This document shows, in pieces, positions 31,388 to 37,167 of a DNA stretch of 37,167 nt. Position numbers and translations under genes: made by a program. This stretch comes from Eggerthella sinensis (GTDB lineage: Bacteria; Actinomycetota; Coriobacteriia; Coriobacteriales; Eggerthellaceae), in NCBI RefSeq assembly GCF_003339815.1, contig NZ_PPTT01000037.1, positions 1 through 37,167 of the forward strand. Direction: 5' to 3'. Below the pieces are notes generated by a model. That model was not told where the DNA came from. It saw nothing but the letters and a program-made list of their open reading frames with translations, and ran no database searches. Position 1 is the first letter of the stretch, and each line of letters begins with the position of its first letter.

Positions 31388-31460
31388 GTCTTCACCTCTT
31401 CCGTTCTCGCTCACGATTCGCCGACCGTCCTTGCCTGCAATGGTCTATACGAATTGTACG
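31388..31460 (-). promoter_or_regulatory. Likely promoter/operator region of the GntR-slipin operon
   Basis: The AT-rich segment at the end of the NrfD-like gene contains TATACGAATTGTACG (about 31446-31460), with an inverted TAC-GAATT-GTA element. It may be the YtrA-type operator. The -10 candidate TATAGA lies within it on the minus strand, and the -35 is unclear. Confidence 0.35.
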
Positions 31461-32323
31461 TTGACTATGCAGTATCGCAGGAAAAAACCGCCGACCAGCA
31501 CAAAAGGCACGGCAACCGCCAAAAACGACGGCGTTCTCGTGACGGCGTACGCCGCGTCGAGCGCGAGCGGCCCCGCGAGCCCCGCGCCCACGAAGCCGAT
31601 CCAGAACAGTTCGGCGTTCGACCCCGTCAGCAGCGTCTCCACGGCCCCGCCCTGTCCCAACGCTAGCGCTGCGAACGCGAGGTAGGCCGCGAGCGCCACG
31701 GCCTCGACGACGATGAGCACGCTGTCGGCGCGCGAGAGGGCCCGCATGAGGTGCGGCGTCTCGGCGGCCGACGGCCAGGCGCCCGCCAGGGCCACGGCGG
31801 CGCCCACCGACAGCGACGAGCACGTGAACAGCACGGGCAGCAGCGGGCTGCCCCACAGCGGCACGAACCCGATCTCGGACAGCAGCACGCCGGTGTAGGC
31901 CATCGTCGACACGCCGAACACCACGGCGCACGCTTCGAGCGCCCGGACGAGGACGACGGGCGTGCGCGCGGTGCCGAACAGCGCGATGCCGCCCAGGGCG
32001 ACGGCGCACGCCACGGTGGCGCTCAGCACGTACGAGCCGAACGTGAGCACCGAGAAGGTGGGGTAGAGCAGCACGTACAGGAAGCGCTCGGGATGCGCGA
32101 GGTCGAGCAGCAGGCACAGCGCCCCCAGCACGAGCGCGCCGCCGGCAAGCAGGTAGCCGCGCATGAAGAAGCCTGAGGAAAGCTGACCGGCCCAGCGGGG
32201 GCGCAGGTGCTCGGGCCGCTTCGACCAGCGGCCGAACAGCAGGTCGCATAGCGCCAGCACCGTCACGGCGCCCGCCCCGCCTCCTCCGAGGAAGAGGTAC
32301 CACGTGATGGAATCGCTGAACAC
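31445..32323 (-). CDS. NrfD/PsrC-like quinone-interacting membrane anchor
   Basis: 292 residues, eight or nine hydrophobic helices. The start SITWYLFLGGGGAGAVTVLALC matches the first helix of NrfD-family anchors, and LLLDLAHPERFLYVLLYPTFSVLTFGSYVL carries the conserved helix-loop. It links the menaquinone pool to the Fe-S subunits of the extracytoplasmic molybdoenzyme. The start is GTG 32323, 11 bases after the Fe-S gene stop. It is last in the five-gene minus-strand operon. Confidence 0.92.
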   Translation of the reverse strand: MFSDSITWYLFLGGGGAGAVTVLALCDLLFGRWSKRPEHLRPRWAGQLSSGFFMRGYLLAGGALVLGALCLLLDLAHPERFLYVLLYPTFSVLTFGSYVLSATVACAVALGGIALFGTARTPVVLVRALEACAVVFGVSTMAYTGVLLSEIGFVPLWGSPLLPVLFTCSSLSVGAAVALAGAWPSAAETPHLMRALSRADSVLIVVEAVALAAYLAFAALALGQGGAVETLLTGSNAELFWIGFVGAGLAGPLALDAAYAVTRTPSFLAVAVPFVLVGGFFLRYCIVNVQFV

Positions 32324-32333
32324 CCGCGCCCGC

Positions 32334-33137
32334 CTATTCTTCCGGGGACGAGGCGCGCGCTGCGCGCCGGTCCCGATTCTTCTTGGCCGTCAGCCCCGCT
32401 CCCGCGGCGAGCGCCGCCGCGGCGATGCCCGCGCCCGCGACGACGGCGGGGTTGCCTTCGCCGCCCGCGGCACCCTCGCCCTGTTTGACGGCTTCGGTGG
32501 CGGGGCGGTAGAAGCGCTTCTTGATGGCTTGCCCCGCGTCGAGCGATCGGGACCCCACGGCGTAGAACAGGCCCGTGCCCGCGACGGGTTCGGCGCCCGT
32601 CTCCTCGATGAAGGCGCGCACGTCGCTTTGCGGGTCGTCCATGTCGCCGAAGACGCGCACGCCCACGGGGCAGGCGTCCACGCACGCGGGCCGACCGCCC
32701 TCGTCGACGCGCGCGGCGCACAGCGTGCACTTCTCGGCCACCCCGATGCGTCCCGCGCTATCCGTTTCGTAGGGCGCAGGCGCGGCGGCGTCGAAGAACC
32801 ATCGATCGTCGGCGTTGATGGTGCGCGCCCCGTACGGGCAGGCCGTCAGGCATACGCCGCAGCCGATGCAGCGGTCGTATGCCACCTCCACGATGCCGTC
32901 GTCGCGCTTGGCGCTGGCCCCGGTGGGACACACTTTCACGCAGGAGGGTTCGTCGCAATGGAGGCAGGCGTGGGGGAGAAACGCGCGGTCGCCCTCGGGC
33001 CACCGCCCCCATTCGAGGGTGTCCACCGACAGCCAGGCCACGTCCGGCTTGAGGGCGTTGCTCATCTGGCAGGCCACCACGCAGGTTTGGCATCCCGCGC
33101 AGTGCGCCAGATCGATGGCCATCCCGAATCTCGTCAC
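32334..33137 (-). CDS. Four-cluster Fe-S subunit with C-terminal membrane helix (second copy)
   Basis: 267 residues. Cluster motifs: CAGCQTCVVACQ, CLHCDEPSCVKVCP, CIGCGVCLTACP, and CTLC with CVDACP. About 50 residues of linker follow and then one Ala/Gly-rich membrane helix (about residues 230-250) before a basic tail. Sequence and architecture closely parallel the first Fe-S protein of the same operon (36149-36973): the N-terminal 150 residues align almost without gaps. It transfers electrons between the NrfD anchor and the catalytic subunit. No signal peptide is present, so export with the Tat-bearing partner or a cytoplasmic-side role is possible. Confidence 0.94.
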   Translation of the reverse strand: MTRFGMAIDLAHCAGCQTCVVACQMSNALKPDVAWLSVDTLEWGRWPEGDRAFLPHACLHCDEPSCVKVCPTGASAKRDDGIVEVAYDRCIGCGVCLTACPYGARTINADDRWFFDAAAPAPYETDSAGRIGVAEKCTLCAARVDEGGRPACVDACPVGVRVFGDMDDPQSDVRAFIEETGAEPVAGTGLFYAVGSRSLDAGQAIKKRFYRPATEAVKQGEGAAGGEGNPAVVAGAGIAAAALAAGAGLTAKKNRDRRAARASSPEE

Positions 33138-33200
33138 GTTCCCCTCCTCGTCTTCCCCTCGGAGGAATCATAGCAGGTGTTGCCCGCCGCTTCCACGCCC

Positions 33201-33872
33201 TCAGTTCCGCAGCTCCTCCACGAATGCGCGGTCGTCGCGCAGGAACGCGGCGAGCATGGCGGCCAGCCCGCGGTAGAAGTCCGTCTGCGCGGAGTCGGCC
33301 ATGAGGTCGGCGAAGGCGGGCACCCAGTTCAGCAGGTGGCCGTCGAGGAACGCCGCCTGGGCGGCGAGCGTCTCGCGCCACTTCGTTCCGCCGTCGGCCT
33401 CGTCGCCGGGCGCGCATGCGAGGCTGCGGGCGGCAAGCGCCTGCATGAATTCCAGCTCGAGCGCGATATGGTCGTCGCCGAGCCGCGCCGCGTCGGCTGC
33501 TTTGAGTCCTTCGCGCAGGTAGAGCGCGCGCACCTCGTCGCGGGCGTCCCCCATGGTGATGCGCTCGTCGGAGGTGTGCACCGACTCGTTGGGGTAGCAG
33601 GCGACGCGCGTCGAGCGCTTACGAACGAGGAACAGCCGCGCGAAGTCGACGGCCAGCTCGGTGCGCGCGTCGTCGTGCGCGGCCGCCAGGTAGGCGCCCA
33701 TGAGGCGGGCGCCCTCGTCGAGGTCGGGCCGCCCCGTGTCGGCGGGGAAGGGCAGCGCGCGCAATCCCTCGAGCAGCGCCTCGTCCACCTCGCGGTTGAA
33801 CAGGCGGGCGAGCAGCCCGTACGTGGCCGCGCGATCTTCCAGCGCGGCGTGCAGGGCATCGTTCGTGACCAT
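33201..33872 (-). CDS. TorD/DmsD-family molybdoenzyme chaperone
   Basis: 223 residues, helical. Conserved features are the central ACYPNESVHTSDERITMGDARDEVRALY segment and the DDHIALELEFMQAL motif, the family's signal-peptide-binding region. The likely client is the Tat-signal oxidoreductase encoded just upstream. It is only distantly like the other chaperone of this window (12079-12822), so each oxidoreductase has its own. A strong hairpin (33892-33921) precedes it. Confidence 0.92.
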   Translation of the reverse strand: MVTNDALHAALEDRAATYGLLARLFNREVDEALLEGLRALPFPADTGRPDLDEGARLMGAYLAAAHDDARTELAVDFARLFLVRKRSTRVACYPNESVHTSDERITMGDARDEVRALYLREGLKAADAARLGDDHIALELEFMQALAARSLACAPGDEADGGTKWRETLAAQAAFLDGHLLNWVPAFADLMADSAQTDFYRGLAAMLAAFLRDDRAFVEELRN

Positions 33873-33891
33873 AGACGGTTCCTTCCTCGAG

Positions 33892-33921
33892 GGCCCCGCG
33901 CAGGGAGGGGTGCGCGGGGCC
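33892..33921 (-). terminator. Perfect 11-bp hairpin between oxidoreductase and chaperone genes
   Basis: GGCCCCGCGCA (33892-33902) and TGCGCGGGGCC (33911-33921) pair perfectly around an eight-base loop, nine bases after the oxidoreductase stop and before the chaperone start. It lacks a T-run on the minus strand. It is the counterpart of the hairpins at 11977-12056 in the other operon. Confidence 0.55.
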
Positions 33922-33930
33922 GGTGGAGCG

Positions 33931-36147
33931 CTAGATTTTCTCGATCTCGCAGAGGGCGTCCTTGAAGGTGGGGAAGCCCGAAATCGGATCGAACACGCGG
34001 TCGATGAGCAGGCAGGAGTTCGCCTGTTCCCATCCGTGCAGGATTTCCACGTTGCCCGGATGCATGAGGTTCGTGATGTTCACCTTGAACTGCACCTCGC
34101 CCAGCTGGTTGTAGATGCGCACCATGTCGTCCTGCTCGAGGCCGCGCGCCTCGGCGTCCTCGTGGCTGATGTTCACGATGGGCTCGGGCATGAACTGGTT
34201 GAGCCAGGGCGTGTGGCGGTACTTGCTGTGCACGTACCAGGGCACGCGGTTGCCCGTGGTGAGGATGAGCGGGTACTGCTTGAACAGGTCGGGTGTGGCC
34301 ACGGGGCTGACGTGCGGTTCCTCGTACTTCGCAAGCCCTTCGAAGCCGCACTTCTCCAGGATGCCGCTCTTGAACTCCATCTTGCCCGACGGCGTGCCGA
34401 AGCCCTTCTGCTCGTACTGCTTGGGCGACCATTCGCCGGCCGACGGCAGCGGGTAGGGGCCGGGCAGCGCGGCCTGGACGTCGTCGACCGTCGCGCCCGA
34501 CCCGCCGGCGTCGAGGTACGCCTGCATGCAGGCTTTGAGGTCGCCATGGAAGCATTCCTCCTCGAAGCCGAGCGCGCAGCCCAGGTCGAGCAGGATCTGC
34601 CAGTCCTCGCGCGCCTCGCCCGCGGGCTCCATGGCGGCTTGGCTGCCGATGAGGCCGGTCGGCTGCGTCTGGAAGGGGGCTACGCGCTCCCAGCACACGG
34701 CGGAGGGCAGCACCATGTCCATGTAGTCGTGCGTCCAGGGGTTGAGGTGGATGTCGATGGCCACGGCGAAGTCGAGCGTGGACACCGCTTCCTGGATAAG
34801 CGTCGTCTGCGCGAAGTTCATGAGGTTGGTGCCCAGGAACACGCCGGCGTGGATGAGGCCGTCGTTGATGTATTCCAGCAGGCCGTTGTTCTGGTAGTAC
34901 GTCGAGGTGAGCGACCATACGGGCCACCGCTCGACGCCCGCACGCTGGTCGAGCAGCTCCTTCGCCACGTCCTTGAGCTGGAAGGAGGAGTCGTCAGTGC
35001 CGGTGATTCCGGGGGCCAGCTTGTTGCAGCCTTCGCGGTCCCAGTACCCCATGAGCCCGAGCAGCTGATGGATGGCGCGCGTGCTCTGCACGCCGTTGGA
35101 GTGGTGCGTGGTGGAGTGGGGGCTCACCCACATGGTGCCCTGGCCGCCTTCGGCCCACATGCGCGCCGCCTCGCGGATCTTGTCGGCGGGCACCCAGGTG
35201 ATCTCCTCGGCCTTCTCGGGCGTGAACTCCTTCACGTATTCCTTGTACTCGTCGAAGCCCTCGGTCCAGTTCTCGACGAAGTCGTGGTCGTAGAGGTCTT
35301 CCTCGACGATGACGTTGCCCATGGCCAGCGCCAGCGCGCCGTCGGAGCCGGGGCGCGGCTGCAGGTAGATATCGGCCAGCTGCACGGCGGTGGGGGTGAG
35401 GCGCGTGTCGATGACGATGTACTTGCATCCGGCTTTCTTGGCGTCCAGCATGCCGCGGTACGCGGTGGGCTGCGGGTACATCGACCAGGCGATATTGGAG
35501 CCCCATTGCAGGTGCACCTTCGTGTCGGCGTTCGGCAGCGATCCCGTTCTCCCGCCGAAGTCGAGAATGCCCGCCAGCATCTCGGCGAAGGCGCACTGCG
35601 CGCCGCCCCACGACACGTTCGGCGTGCCGAACAGGGCCGCCACGCGGCAGAACATGGGCAGGTGCTCCTTCGGGTCACCCGAGTGGAACGTCACCGAGGA
35701 CGCGCCGTAGGTTTCCTTCGCCTTGTTGAACTCGGTCGCGATGGTGGACAGCGCCTCGTCCCAGGTGATGCGCTCCCATTGCGGGTCCTCGCCGAGGCCC
35801 TTCTTCGGGTTCGTGCGCTTCATGGGGTACAGCAGGCGGTTCGGGTCGTAGACGTTCTGCAGGCTCGTGAGGCCCTTGAGGCACGGCGTGGGCTTCGAGT
35901 GCTGGTCGTTGCCCTCGACGCGCACGAGCTTGCCGTCTTTCACCGTGCCCTTCAGGCCGCAGAACACGGACTGGTTGCACATGGGGCAGGAGGTGTACAC
36001 GTACGTTTCGCCTGCGGTTTCGGCGGCGAAGGCGTCTTCGGGCGCGGCGGCTTCCAGGCCGCCCGCGGCCAGCGCGGCCGCTCCGAGGGCTGCGGCGCCG
36101 ATGAAGGCGCGGCGCGAGAGGTTGATCGTGCTGTTCGGCGTGGTCAT
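33931..36147 (-). CDS. Tat-exported molybdopterin oxidoreductase catalytic subunit (Psr/Phs-like group)
   Basis: 738 residues. The twin-arginine signal is INLSRRAFIGAAALG (Arg12-Arg13) followed by an Ala-rich helix, with a likely cleavage near AFAAE. The [4Fe-4S] motif is Cys54-x2-Cys57-x5-Cys63-x25-Cys89, with a wider third spacing than usual. NVSWGGAQCAFAEM puts Cys185 at the place of the molybdenum ligand, so this is likely a Cys-type enzyme, unlike the Ser-type enzyme of the first operon. Molybdopterin-binding stretches (QWGSNIAWSMYP, IVIDTRLTPTA, TTGNRVPWYVHSKYRHTPW) are present. Substrate unknown: sulfur compounds, arsenate or organic acceptors are possible. The ATG at 36147 is one base past the Fe-S gene stop; the Fe-S stop region supplies its ribosome binding site GGAAGG. 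Confidence 0.93.
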   Translation of the reverse strand: MTTPNSTINLSRRAFIGAAALGAAALAAGGLEAAAPEDAFAAETAGETYVYTSCPMCNQSVFCGLKGTVKDGKLVRVEGNDQHSKPTPCLKGLTSLQNVYDPNRLLYPMKRTNPKKGLGEDPQWERITWDEALSTIATEFNKAKETYGASSVTFHSGDPKEHLPMFCRVAALFGTPNVSWGGAQCAFAEMLAGILDFGGRTGSLPNADTKVHLQWGSNIAWSMYPQPTAYRGMLDAKKAGCKYIVIDTRLTPTAVQLADIYLQPRPGSDGALALAMGNVIVEEDLYDHDFVENWTEGFDEYKEYVKEFTPEKAEEITWVPADKIREAARMWAEGGQGTMWVSPHSTTHHSNGVQSTRAIHQLLGLMGYWDREGCNKLAPGITGTDDSSFQLKDVAKELLDQRAGVERWPVWSLTSTYYQNNGLLEYINDGLIHAGVFLGTNLMNFAQTTLIQEAVSTLDFAVAIDIHLNPWTHDYMDMVLPSAVCWERVAPFQTQPTGLIGSQAAMEPAGEAREDWQILLDLGCALGFEEECFHGDLKACMQAYLDAGGSGATVDDVQAALPGPYPLPSAGEWSPKQYEQKGFGTPSGKMEFKSGILEKCGFEGLAKYEEPHVSPVATPDLFKQYPLILTTGNRVPWYVHSKYRHTPWLNQFMPEPIVNISHEDAEARGLEQDDMVRIYNQLGEVQFKVNITNLMHPGNVEILHGWEQANSCLLIDRVFDPISGFPTFKDALCEIEKI

Positions 36148-36148
36148 A

Positions 36149-36973
36149 TTACTCGCCTTCCTTTCCCTCGACAACATCGTGCGCGTGCTTCTTGCCGCGG
36201 CTGGCTCCCGCTGCGAACCCGGCGCCCGCCGCCACGGCGGCGACGGCGACGGCTCCCACGCCGATGACGGCGGCGTTCGGCCCTTGCGTCTCGCCGGCGG
36301 GGCCGGCGGGCGCCGCCTCGCTGCGCACGATGGCGGGCACGTTCGACTCGTTGGTCATGAGCGCCTCGCGCAGGCTGAAGTCGTGGTCGCCCTTCACATA
36401 ATACAGCGACGTGCCGCGCAGGTTCTCGGCGTTGTTCGCTTCGATGTACGCGCTGATCTCGCTCGACGGGTCGCTCACGTCGCCGAAGAGGCGCGCCGCC
36501 ATGGGGCAGGCCTCAACGCAGTGGGGCAGGGCGCCGTCGTCCACGCGCTCGGCGCAGAAGATGCACTTCTCGGCCACGTCCGTATGCGGCGTGCCGTAGC
36601 TCTCGTAGGGCGCGGGCTCGTCGGCGCCGAAGTACCAGGCGTCCTTGAAGCTGATGTGGCGCGCTTCGTACGGGCACACCATGACGCAGGCACCGCAGGC
36701 CAAACACGTGTCGTAGTCAACCGTCACGATGCCGTCGTCGCGCTGCGCGCTCGCGCCGGTGGGGCAGGCGTGCACGCACGGGGCGTCGTCGCAGTGCATG
36801 CAGGCGTGGGGAAGTTGGAACCGGTCGCCGTCGGGCCAGGTGCCCTCCTCGATCGTGTCCACTGCGCTCCAGCTCACTCCCGGCCTCTGATTGTTGTTCA
36901 TCTGGCACGTCACCACGCAGGTTTGGCATCCCGTGCACCGTGTCAAGTCGATCGCCATGCCGTACTTCGTCAT
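36149..36973 (-). CDS. Four-cluster Fe-S subunit with C-terminal membrane helix (first copy)
   Basis: 274 residues. Motifs CTGCQTCVVTCQ, CMHCDDAPCVHACP, CLACGACVMVCP and CIFC with CVEACP predict four [4Fe-4S] clusters. A helical stretch (GAVAVAAVAAGAGFAAG, about 245-261) near the C-terminus is followed by a short charged tail, so it is membrane-attached at its end. It is a clear paralogue of the 32334-33137 product. It is first in the operon, directly behind the promoter at 37109-37136. Confidence 0.94.
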   Translation of the reverse strand: MTKYGMAIDLTRCTGCQTCVVTCQMNNNQRPGVSWSAVDTIEEGTWPDGDRFQLPHACMHCDDAPCVHACPTGASAQRDDGIVTVDYDTCLACGACVMVCPYEARHISFKDAWYFGADEPAPYESYGTPHTDVAEKCIFCAERVDDGALPHCVEACPMAARLFGDVSDPSSEISAYIEANNAENLRGTSLYYVKGDHDFSLREALMTNESNVPAIVRSEAAPAGPAGETQGPNAAVIGVGAVAVAAVAAGAGFAAGASRGKKHAHDVVEGKEGE

Positions 36974-37108
36974 GGCTCCCCCTTTCTTCGTGGACCTCAG
37001 CTCTCGTCCGTCGTGTTGAACCGAGCGGCTCGTTCCGCTCGGCTGCCGAAACCCCGCTTCCTCCTTTCTCGCGCCCCCGCGTTCCCTGGGTCTCCTTGTT
37101 GTTCTATG

Positions 37109-37136
37109 GTTATATTATTCTAGAACACTAGAACAA
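37109..37136 (-). promoter_or_regulatory. Promoter of the minus-strand molybdoenzyme operon
   Basis: On the minus strand, TTGTTC (complement of 37131-37136), a 16-base spacer and TATAAC (complement of 37109-37114). It lies in the most AT-rich segment of the right edge. The leader to the first start codon (36973) is about 130 bases, GC-rich, without a recognised riboswitch. The -35 and spacer are covered by the CTAGAACA repeat. Confidence 0.6.
37118..37135. promoter_or_regulatory. Tandem CTAGAACA operator-like repeat
   Basis: CTAGAACA occurs twice head to tail (37120-37127 and 37128-37135), and the first copy is part of the palindrome TTCTAGAA (37118-37125). A related word GTTCTA lies at 37101-37106. 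Placement over the -35 and spacer suggests a repressor or activator site. Confidence 0.5.
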
Positions 37137-37167
37137 GTCAAGAGGGATGAGGGAAGAGTTGGGGGGG

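Noticed and set aside
33700-36267. Very long plus-strand open frame (855 codons) opposite the molybdoenzyme gene
   Set aside because: Mirror frame of a GC-rich coding strand: the product is Arg/Val/His/Gly-rich low-complexity with no domain, and the minus strand encodes a clear oxidoreductase. The same holds for the long mirror frames at 813-2528, 3150-5048, 8636-11539 and 14435-16489.

Overview
The window is GC-rich and gene-dense, with no rRNA, tRNA, insertion sequence or phage gene that I can see. Several things suggest a strictly anaerobic, respiratory gut actinobacterium of the Eggerthellaceae type (Eggerthella/Gordonibacter-like): extreme third-position GC, two separate Tat-exported molybdopterin oxidoreductase systems each with a TorD-type chaperone, a haem-sensing kinase, oleate hydratase, and Fe-S proteins throughout. 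The genus is an inference from gene content and style, not a database match.

Left part (1-8.4 kb): the C-terminal tail of a Pro/Glu-rich protein; asnB on the minus strand; a small lipoprotein whose apparent promoter spacer is a G10 tract; a Tat-lipoprotein YtcJ-like amidohydrolase divergent from a GMC-type flavin oxidoreductase; and an NSS-family sodium symporter ending at a textbook terminator.

Second part (8.4-18.8 kb): a 15-bp tandem repeat block leads into a DmsA-like reductase, its DmsB-like Fe-S partner and a TorD-like chaperone, with no membrane anchor gene. A CxxCH-containing histidine kinase and an OmpR-type regulator follow. Next comes the most unusual locus: a 79-residue protein carrying six E-x-Y-G-[SA]-G hexapeptides, tightly followed by two U32-family proteins whose cysteine spacing resembles UbiV and UbiU, the O2-independent hydroxylase pair. 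ychF closes this part.

Third part (18.8-31.4 kb): oleate hydratase; an Fe-S aldo/keto reductase; a short LarE-like PP-loop protein overlapping a GNAT acetyltransferase; an amidohydrolase; an ECF sigma / anti-sigma / VWA-lipoprotein operon on the minus strand; a compact type I toxin-antitoxin candidate (41-residue membrane peptide with a convergent antisense RNA that has its own promoter and terminator); recQ; and a GntR(YtrA-like)-slipin pair.

Right part (31.4-37.2 kb), all minus strand: a five-gene respiratory operon read Fe-S protein, molybdopterin oxidoreductase, TorD chaperone, second Fe-S protein, NrfD-like membrane anchor. It is driven from a promoter at the right edge that overlaps a tandem CTAGAACA repeat. 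The two candidate new systems I rate highest are the repeat-peptide/UbiVU-like operon (15467-17526) and the toxin-antisense RNA locus (27661-27983).
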